Positions 50,820-59,694 of a stretch of 64,000 bases of DNA are shown piece after piece. Position 1 is the stretch's first letter; every line of letters begins with the position of its first letter. A model generated the notes under the pieces. That model did no database searches, was not told the origin of the DNA, and saw only the letters and a program-made list of their open reading frames with translations. This stretch comes from Acinetobacter pittii ATCC 19004 = CIP 70.29 (GTDB lineage: Bacteria > Pseudomonadota > Gammaproteobacteria > Pseudomonadales > Moraxellaceae): positions 565,422 to 629,421 of the forward strand of contig NZ_KB849790.1 in assembly GCF_000369045.1 (NCBI RefSeq). Reading direction: 5' to 3'. The position numbers were made by a program, and so were the translations under genes.

Positions 50820-51884
50820 CTATTTGCCCACGGCATCCGTTGCTTTGCCAAATCCAATTTCACGTAAGCGAGCATTGTAAGATTGTGAATAGATGCTTGC
50901 TCGTGCGGCGAGTACCGGATCATCTGATAACTCAATTCCGGGTGGAACTAGTGTTGGGTCAAAGTTGATATCACGGCAAACGCCATTTACCTGTTCAGTT
51001 ACATTTTTGACTTCCAATGTTCCTGCTATCACTTCTTTGCGTTCTTTTGGCCAAGGTTGAGATGGGTCATTCACTGAGTCTCCCGGCTCGGCAAGTTGCA
51101 AAACTAAATCCCAATATAGCGGCCCTTCAGCCAAACGTTTTTTGATGTCTTTAAATAAGAAATCATGGCCAGCTTGATCACGTTGTTCTTTCGTCAGACT
51201 AATAAATTTTGAATGAGGACGCATAGACCAACGGACTGGCTGTTCTTGTCCATTAGCGGCCCGCAATATAAAAGCATTTACGACATAAAATTCTGCACCG
51301 CTGAAACTACCGGTTAATGGCATCTTTGCCTTCTGCTCAATAGACTTACGCGCTTCTGGATATTCTTTTAAGAAAGCCTCAACAAGGGCTGGATCAGGTT
51401 TGCCAGTAGCTGGAACTGGTTTAAATGCTTTTTGCTGCGCTAAAAAACCTTCAGCATTTCGTGTAGGGAAATAGGGAAAGTTATTTAATTTCATGCGCCA
51501 TTGTGAATGATCAGCTGCGGAAAGTAATAAAGCCATACTTACTGTTGCTGTCGAATTATCTGCCGCATGCGGGTTACCACTTCCAATAGAAAATCGGCCA
51601 ATCGCGGGTATATCAGACTTGGCAAATACCGTGGCTTTAGAGAGTGCCGCCGCCGCACCATTACTGTGGTAAGTACCATCAAAACAAATACCCTTACCGT
51701 GTGCACGTCGATATCCGGGATCAAAGTTATTTAATGAGTCTCCCAAAAAAGTTTTGCTTGTGGTGCGATGTCCAAATAGGCCGGCGACCCAAGCAAATGC
51801 CAATACTAAAGAGCCCGCGATTACAGCAATACCCACGAATCGCAGCCAATACTTCTTTAGAGTTTTAAAATTCAAATTATTCAT
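50820..51884 (-). CDS. Periplasmic catalase-family peroxidase (SrpA type)
   Basis: A 354-residue protein with an N-terminal signal anchor (FVGIAVIAGSLVLAFAWVAGLFG) and a minimal catalase fold: FDPGYRRAHGKGICFDGTYHSNG holds the distal histidine, and SKATVFAKSDIPAIGRFSIGSGNPHAADNS follows. It lacks the tetramerisation arms of full catalases and resembles SrpA. With the cytochrome b561 partner it probably reduces peroxides at the periplasmic side. A divergent HxlR gene 236 bases away may control it. Confidence 0.9.
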   Translation of the reverse strand: MNNLNFKTLKKYWLRFVGIAVIAGSLVLAFAWVAGLFGHRTTSKTFLGDSLNNFDPGYRRAHGKGICFDGTYHSNGAAAALSKATVFAKSDIPAIGRFSIGSGNPHAADNSTATVSMALLLSAADHSQWRMKLNNFPYFPTRNAEGFLAQQKAFKPVPATGKPDPALVEAFLKEYPEARKSIEQKAKMPLTGSFSGAEFYVVNAFILRAANGQEQPVRWSMRPHSKFISLTKEQRDQAGHDFLFKDIKKRLAEGPLYWDLVLQLAEPGDSVNDPSQPWPKERKEVIAGTLEVKNVTEQVNGVCRDINFDPTLVPPGIELSDDPVLAARASIYSQSYNARLREIGFGKATDAVGK

Positions 51885-51935
51885 TCTTCATCCTGTGTAA
51901 ATTGTATGGCTGCATCCCTAAAAAAGAGTTTGGTC

Positions 51936-51959
51936 ATGTAAAAAGAGTATTACTTACAT
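51936..51959. promoter_or_regulatory. Dyad upstream of the catalase-like gene
   Basis: ATGTAA (51936-51941) and TTACAT (51954-51959) with 12 bases between, about 50 bases upstream of the gene. It is a plausible but unproven binding site of the divergent HxlR regulator. Confidence 0.4.
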
Positions 51960-52120
51960 TGATGGAACCAAATTCAAAATTAGCTGAGTAAATAAAATCT
52001 CAAAAGTTCTGGATCCAATAGAGATAAGCCTTAATATAATATTTATTTCCCGATCATATAAGGTACGCACCTCGGGGTTAGTATTCATCTTATTAACATT
52101 TGAATGGAGATAAATAAAGC

Positions 52121-52522
52121 ATGGGAACGAAGAATCTAGAAGCTCCCACATTGACCGAAAGAGTCCGAAGAGGTGATCTTTTTACTGGCGAAAATAATTG
52201 TCAGTCCCGTGAAGTATTTGCTCATGTAACAAGTCTCTGGGGAGTGATATGTCTAATCGCTTTGCGTGATGGCACACATCGTTATAGTGAGTTACGCCGT
52301 AAAGCAAATGGAGTCAGCGAAAAAATGCTTACTCAGACTCTCCAGCATTTAGAAAAAGATGGTTTTATACGTAGAACTTCTTATCCAGTTGCCCCGCCCC
52401 ATGTCGAATATGATTTAACGTTATTAGGTGAAGAAGTCGCTAAACATGTTGCAGCACTTGCGGATTGGTTAGAGGTTAATCTTAACGATATTAAAGCAAC
52501 TTCTTTAACAAGTGATGATTGA
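52121..52522 (+). CDS. HxlR-family regulator divergent from the catalase-like gene
   Basis: A 133-residue winged-helix regulator: CQSREVFAHVTSLWGVICLIALRDGTHRYSELRRKANGVSEKMLTQTLQHLEKDGFIRRTSY. It keeps the single cysteine near the N-terminus (NNCQSREV) used by redox-sensing members. It is similar to the HxlR at 34.0 kb. By position it should control the peroxidase/cytochrome b561 pair in response to oxidative or quinone stress. Confidence 0.88.
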   Translation: MGTKNLEAPTLTERVRRGDLFTGENNCQSREVFAHVTSLWGVICLIALRDGTHRYSELRRKANGVSEKMLTQTLQHLEKDGFIRRTSYPVAPPHVEYDLTLLGEEVAKHVAALADWLEVNLNDIKATSLTSDD

Positions 52523-52682
52523 TAGCAAAGTTTCTAACTTACAAAATCTCTTACACTTACGGGTCCTAATCATCTTTTACGGCTAATAATAGTTTTTAGA
52601 TTTTTTAAACATAATCAAGCAACTGTTCTCATAAACAGCTGCTTGAGATTTTTCATTTATAAATAAAAATTAGCGTTTCTCA

Positions 52683-53153
52683 TCATGAAGTAGCCAAACT
52701 TTTTTCATTTTTTTTATAATCGTCAGAATCAAAATAGCTTCTAATCATATTGGCGCTTTCTTCTGACCTTCTTCTTTCTTCTTCTAGATCAACTTTAACT
52801 TCTTGTCTGGCTTGATATTCAGCAGGAATCAAGCTTGCGAGTGGTGGAAGCTTAGGTCTGCCTCCAACTGTAATTCTTTCAATAAAGCCCGCTAACCACA
52901 TAACGTATTCAAGCTTATTTTTATATTTGGGCATTAAACTGATATCTAGCTTAACTACGCACTTATCAGGCGGTTTGTTTAGGCATTCTTCAAAATCAAT
53001 GTAATTATTTTTTAGTTTACATGAAGAACCCTTGAGCTCTTTTCTTATCGCACTTACTAAGTTATTGAGTTGCTCAATAGTGCTTTCAGAAAATAAATTC
53101 TTTTTCTCGCATTCTTCGTAAACCTTTTCGGCGATAGCTATAAATTTTGTCAT
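52683..53153 (-). CDS. Unknown small protein, member 3 of the local paralogous family
   Basis: A 156-residue soluble protein close to the 152-residue one at 29.5 kb (AIAEKVYEECEKKNLF, YIDFEECLNKP, KLDISLMPKY, WLAGFIERITVGGRPKLPPL). Its tail is longer and highly charged (VDLEEERRRSEESANMIRSYFDSDD). It lies directly next to the third TetR/C4 unit on the same strand. No known domain was recognised; wide separation of the copies suggests that these genes move with small islands. Confidence 0.8.
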   Translation of the reverse strand: MTKFIAIAEKVYEECEKKNLFSESTIEQLNNLVSAIRKELKGSSCKLKNNYIDFEECLNKPPDKCVVKLDISLMPKYKNKLEYVMWLAGFIERITVGGRPKLPPLASLIPAEYQARQEVKVDLEEERRRSEESANMIRSYFDSDDYKKNEKSLATS

Positions 53154-53353
53154 CCCTATTTCCCTTTTATTATAGGCATTCTTATATCTTTTGCCTTTTA
53201 AGGAAGTATGATGAATTAATCATTACAAAATGTAAGGGATTTGAGTTATTAAGTAATTAATATGAAACTTTTGCAATCTATTACCCAAACCGTCCGCATC
53301 GATAAAAATTAATGACTAATAGACCACAATGAATAAAGATTTATTAGTCTCTG

Positions 53354-53905
53354 TTAGACATAAATTGTATAGAGATCTATCACTTTTTCTCTCTCATCTG
53401 TCTGGCCTGTGCTTAAAAGCTGAATAATTGTGCCTTCAATCATATATAAAAATAGTTTTGCATCCTGAAAAGTCGCATCCTTTTTGAGTGCTCTAAGCTG
53501 ACTATAGATTTCATTAATGAGCCACGTTCTATATCTCACCGTGGTTTGATAAGCTTTTGAATACGTCAGTTTTGTTTCAAACATGGCTTTAAACAATAAA
53601 TAGTACAGTCCCTCTAAATCGGTATGTAAAAGATAAAGTTTCTTAAGTTTTTCCTTCACGCTTGCGCTTTGGTCGTACTCAACAATTGAAACCACTTTTT
53701 CTTTTAAACGTTCTTTTTGTACAATTAAACAGATTTCAATAAACCGCTCTTTTGAATGAAAAAAGTTATAAAAAGTCGCTTTGGTAATTTTTGACTCTTT
53801 CACAATTCTGTCAACCCCAACCGTATGAAAGCCGTGATGGTGAAATAAATCAATCGATGTATTAATAACTTGAATAGCACGTGTTGAGAGAACTAACTTT
53901 GGCAT
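53354..53905 (-). CDS. TetR/AcrR family regulator (third copy)
   Basis: A 183-residue TetR regulator (MPKLVLSTRAIQVINTSIDLFHHHGF; recognition helix ESKITKATFYNFFHSKERF). It is nearly identical to the 34.5-kb copy in the DNA-binding part and differs more near the end (IQLLSTGQTDEREKVIDLYTIYV). The frame reaches 54013, but ATG 53905 agrees with the other copies. The C4-type RNA and its terminator lie upstream on the same strand. Confidence 0.9.
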   Translation of the reverse strand: MPKLVLSTRAIQVINTSIDLFHHHGFHTVGVDRIVKESKITKATFYNFFHSKERFIEICLIVQKERLKEKVVSIVEYDQSASVKEKLKKLYLLHTDLEGLYYLLFKAMFETKLTYSKAYQTTVRYRTWLINEIYSQLRALKKDATFQDAKLFLYMIEGTIIQLLSTGQTDEREKVIDLYTIYV

Positions 53906-53971
53906 AGTTTTACCGTTATAAAAATTTTTGTTGTATATAAATGAGATAAAAAACCTGTGCCCTTTCTGGGA

Positions 53972-54007
53972 GAAAAAAGGCACAGCAAAGCCTATAAAGA
54001 CTGTGCT
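53972..54007 (-). terminator. Terminator of C4-type RNA copy 3
   Basis: Stem GCACAG (53980-53985) with CTGTGC (54001-54006), followed on the minus strand by U residues. A second possible hairpin (GTGCC...GGGCAC, 53955-53981) shares one arm with it. Confidence 0.8.
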
Positions 54008-54099
54008 TGGCACATCTCAAGTTTTATTGTTGATTAAGTTTTAAGACGAAATAATTTAAAGCCTGAAAACCTTAGGGGTAATCAAACTGCTCTAAATGT

Positions 54100-54156
54100 T
54101 TAAGCTGTGTCGTGATAGCTTATGGCAAGGGCTGCCAAGAAATAATGGATGTGCAA
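54100..54156 (-). CDS. 18-codon ORF downstream of C4-type RNA copy 3
   Basis: TTG 54156 after AAAAAGGAG (six bases) opens an 18-codon frame ending DTA, conserved in length and most residues with the copy-2 frame. The ribosome site is paired in an AACTCC/GGAGTT hairpin. Whether it is translated is unknown. Confidence 0.35.
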   Translation of the reverse strand: MHIHYFLAALAISYHDTA

Positions 54157-54178
54157 AGCCAACTCCTTTTTATTGGGA

Positions 54179-54388
54179 GTTCTGCCGACATGAATAGAAA
54201 TTATGGTGGCAGAACGAAAGAGGGTTGACGAACTGGTCACACGAGGCCAGCACACCCGAAGGTGTCCCCCTTCCGTCCTACCGCTACGAGAGGGAGACGA
54301 AGAGCTGCACAAAACTATCCCTCAGAAGGAATAATTCTGATACTCGTGTGAGAACGGTTCGTCAAAACCGACTGGCAATGTGGCCAGC
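54179..54388 (-). ncRNA. C4-type antisense RNA element, copy 3
   Basis: Minus-strand RNA with the same fold. P1: GTTCTGCC (54179-54186) with GGCAGAAC (54208-54215). P2a: TGACGAAC (54226-54233) with GTTCGTCA (54357-54364). P2b: TCACACGAG (54237-54245) with CTCGTGTGA (54343-54351), the longest P2b of the three. On this strand the CACACC hairpin closes with a C(UUCG)G tetraloop. The conserved CTGGCAATGTGGCCAG hairpin is at the 5' end of the RNA. No target ribosome site complementary to its loop is visible nearby. Confidence 0.8.
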
Positions 54389-54394
54389 AGGCAA

Positions 54395-54423
54395 AGGATA
54401 GTGCTCTGCCGTTTAGCAGTCAA
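54395..54423 (-). promoter_or_regulatory. Promoter of C4-type RNA copy 3
   Basis: Minus-strand TTGACT (54423-54418), 17 bases, TATCCT (54400-54395), as in the other copies. Confidence 0.7.
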
Positions 54424-54659
54424 GCACACAAAATGACATTTGTTTTAAAATAGATCATTAAAGAAGTAAGGCTAAATAATGAATAAGTTATTGTTAAATT
54501 GGGGTTTATAAAATAGTGAAATTATGATTCATAATGAATGTATTAAGTTGAAAACAACTGTCGAGCATTTTGATAAAACTAATAAAATGCTATAAAAATA
54601 CTTATTCATACTTTGTGCATAAGACTCATAACTAACATCATTTTTACAGAAAGGCCACT

Positions 54660-57152
54660 ATGGAAAGACTAACAGACTCTAAAAGATTAGAAAAAGATGT
54701 ACAAATTGATATCCATAAACGGCCAATTAAGATCGCTTTTATTATATCGGATGAAGAAAATGAAACTAACCATTTAATTCTTGATGAAATTTTTAAATAT
54801 TCTTATACCTGTTGGGGTGGAGCAAGGTTTTTAATTCTCCCGCTTAACTCTAATGAAGAAAAATACTTAGACTGGTTAGCCTTCTATGATGCTGATATTG
54901 TTTATAGCTATATACAACTAACTCATGAGCAAATTCAAAAAGTTGAAAAAATCAACTCTCCTGCTCATTTAATAGAACATAATTTTGGAAATGAAAAAAA
55001 ATTTTTCTCTGTAAATATACCTTTCTATGCCCCAATAAAATCTATATCTACAATTTATAGCCCTTATATATTTAGTTATTTGAGAAATAAAGTAACAAAT
55101 AATCCAATAAGCCTAATTTCACAATTTTCGCCTGAGTTCGGAGACCGTTTCATAACTGATAATTTTGGCAATCGATTAGAGTTAAATAGTTATCTTAATA
55201 GAATTACAGAAGTTTTTGAAACATATTGTCTTTCATTAGAAGATATTCCTCCTAATAATCATGTAGGAACTGCAGTGGTAAAATCTAGAACAGAAATTTT
55301 AGATTTTTTAGCAAACCGAGAAGCTACTACAGTTGCTCATTTAGCAAGAATTCATTCTGAATCGATTGAAACTATCTTTGAGTATACTTTTAGTCTTTCA
55401 TTTTCAATAGTCATAGGCTCTAGCCTTAAAGAACGAATATCATTCTGGAATGTAAGACATTTTTATGATGGTTCAAGTGACTCAATAAATTCATTAATCA
55501 TTAGTGAAGAACAATCTAATGACGAAAATTTTCTAAAATCTCTTGGCAAATACTTAAGTAAACTAAATTTTTTAAATTCTGGATCAGGACCATATCAAGT
55601 TTCATTATTTTCTCAATCTATAGCAGAAGAAAAACTAAAACAAATAAGAGATAAACTGCAAAAATTTACTTATAATTCAATAAATGTTCCCTCTTATTAC
55701 TCTAAAACAATCATACCAACTGATTACTCCGAAGTTAAATATTCGATTTCTATTAAAGATAATTCTGTATTATCTATTTCAGAAAACCCATCCTCAATTT
55801 CTATCAATGGACCTAAACATTTAAGATATATACCTTTAAAGTTTCAAAATCATGGTTTTGGAGACTTTGCTATAGAGTGTGGTATCGATCGGCATAATAA
55901 TTTATCTATGTATTCAAATGTCATAGATAAATGGATTTTACCTAAAAGAGCATATTTAGCTAAAATCTTTGGAAATAAATATGGACGTATAAGTAAAAGT
56001 AAATTTCCTGTTTTAATTGCAGGAAAAAATTCCAGCCCATTTAGAAGAAGTATTGAAAATGAAGATTTTCATATCAATATATCCCTACCTGATGACTTAG
56101 TTGCTCTTAATATCTTATTAACTAATAAAAACAATTACTCTCAATTAGATTTAAGAAGTAATTTAGATAAATCAAATATTTCACATATAAAACATTCAGA
56201 TAAAGGCAAAAATTTTAACGGAGTAATTTCATTATTTAAAAAACTTCATATTGCTTCAAACTTTTTAACTAACAGGCTATGGAAAGATGTTTTTGAAGAT
56301 GCCTCATCCAGAAATAAAAAAGAAGATTACATATACACTTTAGATAGACTTAAAGCTTTTCAGCAAAAATACAGAAATGATAGTCATTTAAATTTTATTA
56401 AAAATCAAATGGAATTTAATAAAAGTTTCCACTCATCTCAATATTTAACTTCATGTTTTAAAGATGCTCTTGACGATCTAATAAAATTTAAAATTTTCCA
56501 TCCCATATATACGTGGAACTGTAGATATTGTGGTTATAAAAATTTAAAAACTGTTGATTCTCTTAAACTAACTAATAATTGTGAAATATGTAGTGAGAAT
56601 CATACAATACCAGTTGGTGAAGAATTTTCATGGGAATATTTACTTAATAAATTTGTTCATAAAGTAATATTTGAACATAGTGGCCTACCTGTTGTGTGGG
56701 CTTTAAATTACATCCAAAATATAAGTTATATGAACTCTTTCTTATATTTACCCGAAGTTAATATTTACTATAATGATAAGAAAACGAATCATCTTAATGA
56801 AATTGATTTATTAGGTATATATGACGGTAACTTTTTTGCGGGAGAAGCTAAACGCACAGCAGAATATTTTTTAACTGATAGAGAAACAGATAAATTCATA
56901 GAATTAATAAAATATATATCTCCAGATCAAGCTTTTTTAGCTTTTGATAAATATTCTGAAGATGATTCAAAAATAGAAGAAACAAAATCTAATTTAGAAG
57001 ATTTCAAAAAAAGATTTCAAACTCAATTTAGCAATATTAAACTTACCATTCTTACATTTGAGGACTTTTTGAATTTTTCAACACCAGTTATTAATTTTGG
57101 AACTCATGGAAAAAATGTATATACTTTTTTTGAAAAAATTGATTCACAATAA
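54660..57152 (+). CDS. Large AT-rich protein with zinc ribbon and PD-(D/E)XK nuclease, probable defence gene
   Basis: An 830-residue cytosolic protein I cannot name. Residues 20-110 look like a Rossmann-like alpha/beta domain (RPIKIAFIISDEEN, then YDADIVYSYIQ). The middle 110-600 shows no known motif. A zinc ribbon follows (C621-X2-C624-X16-C641-X2-C644). The C-terminus has a PD-(D/E)XK core: NEIDLLGIYDG with D716, then GEAKR with E729 and K731. Zinc ribbon plus such a nuclease is common in restriction-like and antiphage effectors. It is a single gene, far more AT-rich than its neighbours, placed 145 bases after the third TetR/C4 unit. AAAGG precedes the ATG. The defence role is inference. 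Confidence 0.75.
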   Translation: MERLTDSKRLEKDVQIDIHKRPIKIAFIISDEENETNHLILDEIFKYSYTCWGGARFLILPLNSNEEKYLDWLAFYDADIVYSYIQLTHEQIQKVEKINSPAHLIEHNFGNEKKFFSVNIPFYAPIKSISTIYSPYIFSYLRNKVTNNPISLISQFSPEFGDRFITDNFGNRLELNSYLNRITEVFETYCLSLEDIPPNNHVGTAVVKSRTEILDFLANREATTVAHLARIHSESIETIFEYTFSLSFSIVIGSSLKERISFWNVRHFYDGSSDSINSLIISEEQSNDENFLKSLGKYLSKLNFLNSGSGPYQVSLFSQSIAEEKLKQIRDKLQKFTYNSINVPSYYSKTIIPTDYSEVKYSISIKDNSVLSISENPSSISINGPKHLRYIPLKFQNHGFGDFAIECGIDRHNNLSMYSNVIDKWILPKRAYLAKIFGNKYGRISKSKFPVLIAGKNSSPFRRSIENEDFHINISLPDDLVALNILLTNKNNYSQLDLRSNLDKSNISHIKHSDKGKNFNGVISLFKKLHIASNFLTNRLWKDVFEDASSRNKKEDYIYTLDRLKAFQQKYRNDSHLNFIKNQMEFNKSFHSSQYLTSCFKDALDDLIKFKIFHPIYTWNCRYCGYKNLKTVDSLKLTNNCEICSENHTIPVGEEFSWEYLLNKFVHKVIFEHSGLPVVWALNYIQNISYMNSFLYLPEVNIYYNDKKTNHLNEIDLLGIYDGNFFAGEAKRTAEYFLTDRETDKFIELIKYISPDQAFLAFDKYSEDDSKIEETKSNLEDFKKRFQTQFSNIKLTILTFEDFLNFSTPVINFGTHGKNVYTFFEKIDSQ

Positions 57153-57311
57153 AAAAATGTATACCTCTTTATTTAAATGAATAAATTGTTTTTTGGCATT
57201 TATAAAGAGCTATAAATTAAAACAGCCGAGTGGGAACAAGTTTTGAGCTGAATATACACAGATGTTGTGTATATTGCCGCTTTGAACCCAGAAAATAATT
57301 TGTTCTTAAAC

Positions 57312-57938
57312 TTATTTTTTCACAGGAAGTAGTAAAACAGGGTCTTCAATATCGTAACCAGTTTCTTCTGGAACCCCCAGATATTTAACGACAACTAGTC
57401 TCTTATTGTGTTTAGGCACACTATAATTTTGGGAAATTTTTATTGCTTTGGTGTAATGAACCGCAACATGGGTCTTACTTTGTAAAGACGGCGATTTTAC
57501 AACATATTCTGTTTTATATTGCGTGATCTTTCCTGAAGGATCAAACCAAGCCGATACCTGATTCTGATGAGTTTTTAATGTTTGAATTTTTACGGTCTTA
57601 CTATTACTTACGGTCAAAGGGACTAAATTTTTTTTAATTTTATTGAGAGCCTTATCAAATGCTCTACTATCTTGATCATAATCAATCTTATGTGTTTTTG
57701 GATTGATATAGAGAGATTTAACTTCAATCAGTTTATCAGGCGATTTACTATTTAATAGATAATAATAGAGTTGTGGTAGACGTCCTCGACCATCTTCATA
57801 ATGTCTTAATACATAAAGTTTCTTCTCTTTTTGCTGATAGCCCAATACTTCAATTTTTTGTCCACCACCCACTGTCGCATAGCTATGTGCGGATAAGGTA
57901 AGAATCGTGCTAAAAGTTAGAAATTTTAGAAATTTCAT
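57312..57938 (-). CDS. Exported protein of unknown function
   Basis: A periplasmic protein of about 208 residues with a signal peptide ending at SYA. The mature part starts TVGGGQKIEVLGYQQKEKKLYVLRH, then DGRGRLPQLYYYLL and a C-terminal VVVKYLGVPEETGYDIEDPVLLLP. The alternating strand pattern suggests a beta-rich fold. AAGGA nine bases before ATG 57938 supports that start over the longer frame. No family recognised. Confidence 0.7.
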   Translation of the reverse strand: MKFLKFLTFSTILTLSAHSYATVGGGQKIEVLGYQQKEKKLYVLRHYEDGRGRLPQLYYYLLNSKSPDKLIEVKSLYINPKTHKIDYDQDSRAFDKALNKIKKNLVPLTVSNSKTVKIQTLKTHQNQVSAWFDPSGKITQYKTEYVVKSPSLQSKTHVAVHYTKAIKISQNYSVPKHNKRLVVVKYLGVPEETGYDIEDPVLLLPVKK

Positions 57939-58058
57939 AAGTTCATATCCTTGTGATCTTGTAATCATATTGTATAAATATCAATCAGATTAAAATGATA
58001 CTTGAGTAAGTGTTACTTACTGTTTTTATATTCTTTGTACAGAAGTATAAAGCTTAAA

Positions 58059-58078
58059 AAAGAGGCCGAAGCCTCTTT
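58059..58078 (-). terminator. Terminator after the ethanolamine permease gene
   Basis: Stem AAAGAGGC (58059-58066) with GCCTCTTT (58071-58078) and a TTCG loop on the minus strand, followed by U residues; 20 bases beyond the stop at 58098. Confidence 0.92.
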
Positions 58079-58097
58079 ATTTTTAACCCACTTAAAA

Positions 58098-59513
58098 TTA
58101 GTCATCAATCATGGCGAACTCTTGTTCAGGCGTACCTTTCACCAAATGATGACGGCTATATAACAAGTAATAGAGTATAAATCCGACATAAATCAGTGCG
58201 GCCAATAACCAAACTTTTGGGTTCACCATTAACCCTGCAACGACAGCAACAGCAGCAAGAATCAAGGCGATACAAGACGTCCACATTCCACCAGGCGTTT
58301 TATACGGACGTGGTAATTCAGGGCGAGACAAACGTAATTTAATATGTGAGAGCATCATCAACACATAAGAAATGGTTGCGCCGAATACTGCCATTAAAAT
58401 GAGTAAGTCACCCTCACCTGTTAAAGAAAGTAAGAAGCCAATAATGCCCGGAATGATAATGGCCCAATATGGCGCTTTATTTTCATTGGTAAGCGATAAG
58501 TTTTTTGGCAAATAACCCGCACGTGACAATGCAAAAATCTGACGCGAATATGCATAAATAATTGAGAAGAAACTTGCGACAAGACCCGCAAGACCTACAA
58601 AGTTAACAAAGCTCGCTAACCACGTGTGCTGACCATACACCGCAATGAGTGCATCAACTAAAGGTGCCCCTGAATTTTTTAAAGCATTTGAACCCGCTGC
58701 GCCTGCACCCAAAAATAAAATTAAAAGTGCAAACGATGCCAATATCAACATTGACCCAATCAGGCCTCGTGGCAATGAGCGTACTGGATCTTTTGCTTCT
58801 TCGGCTGCTAGTGGTACCCCTTCAACTGCAAGAAAAAACCAGATGGCATAAGGTACTGCGGCCCATATTCCCATATAGCCAAACGGTAAAAAGTGACTTG
58901 CACCTGCATGAGCGCTGACTGGAATATCAAATAAACGTGCACTGTCAAAATGTGGAAGCATCGCAATAATGAATACGACCAGTGCAATACAAGCAACGGC
59001 GGTAATTCCAAACATGATTTTAAGCGCTTCACCTGCACCTTTAAGATGAATGCCCATGAAAACTAAATAGCAAATTAAATAAACAGCCCAACCGCCAATT
59101 CCAAAGAGTGATTCGCAATATGAACCGATAAATACGGCAATCGCAGCAGGTGCAATTGCATATTCAATTAAAATCGCAGTCCCTGTGAGGTATCCTCCAA
59201 AAGGACCAAATGCAACGCGGGCAAAACTATAGCCACCGCCAGCGGTAGGTAACATCGTTGACATCTCAGACATTACAAAGCTCATGCAAAGATACATAAA
59301 CGCGACGATGACTGTTGCAATAAAGAGTCCTCCCCAGCCGCCTTGTGCTAGCCCAAAATTCCAACCCGCAAAGTCACCCGAAATGACGTAAGAAACACCT
59401 AGCCCCACCAAAAGTAACCAACCTACTGCCCCCTTTTTTAACTGACGTTTTGCAAAATACTCTGCGTCCTGTTGTAAAGCACCAACATCTACGCTTAATT
59501 CAGACTCTTTCAT
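58098..59513 (-). CDS. eat: Ethanolamine permease (APC family)
   Basis: A 471-residue amino acid-polyamine-organocation transporter with twelve helices. GVSYVISGDFAGWNFGLAQGGWGG in helix 1 and EMSTMLPTAGGGYSFARVAFGPFGG are characteristic of the ethanolamine permease branch. It imports ethanolamine and is divergent from the kinase gene, which with the phosphatase, AraC and aminotransferase genes makes up an amino-alcohol cluster. Confidence 0.88.
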   Translation of the reverse strand: MKESELSVDVGALQQDAEYFAKRQLKKGAVGWLLLVGLGVSYVISGDFAGWNFGLAQGGWGGLFIATVIVAFMYLCMSFVMSEMSTMLPTAGGGYSFARVAFGPFGGYLTGTAILIEYAIAPAAIAVFIGSYCESLFGIGGWAVYLICYLVFMGIHLKGAGEALKIMFGITAVACIALVVFIIAMLPHFDSARLFDIPVSAHAGASHFLPFGYMGIWAAVPYAIWFFLAVEGVPLAAEEAKDPVRSLPRGLIGSMLILASFALLILFLGAGAAGSNALKNSGAPLVDALIAVYGQHTWLASFVNFVGLAGLVASFFSIIYAYSRQIFALSRAGYLPKNLSLTNENKAPYWAIIIPGIIGFLLSLTGEGDLLILMAVFGATISYVLMMLSHIKLRLSRPELPRPYKTPGGMWTSCIALILAAVAVVAGLMVNPKVWLLAALIYVGFILYYLLYSRHHLVKGTPEQEFAMIDD

Positions 59514-59694
59514 TGTCGTATTGCCTTATCGACTAAATTTACACCACCAATAGTTGCGCAAAAGATATTCATAAAACTTGACAACAAAACATCTCCCCGA
59601 CCACTTGAAGTCAAGTTGATTCATTTTTTCTTTTATAAGATCGACGGCATCTCAACACAGAACGTGTTTAAAAATTAAATTGAGGAGTTGGGTT

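Larger units (their letters stand above)
53354..54514. repeat. TetR + C4-RNA unit, copy 3 (homologous to 34454-35594)
   Basis: The unit shares with copy 2 the TetR gene, leader, terminator, C4-type RNA and the right end TTGGGGTTTATAAAAT (to 54514), after which the sequences diverge abruptly, here into the 830-codon gene. Confidence 0.75.
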
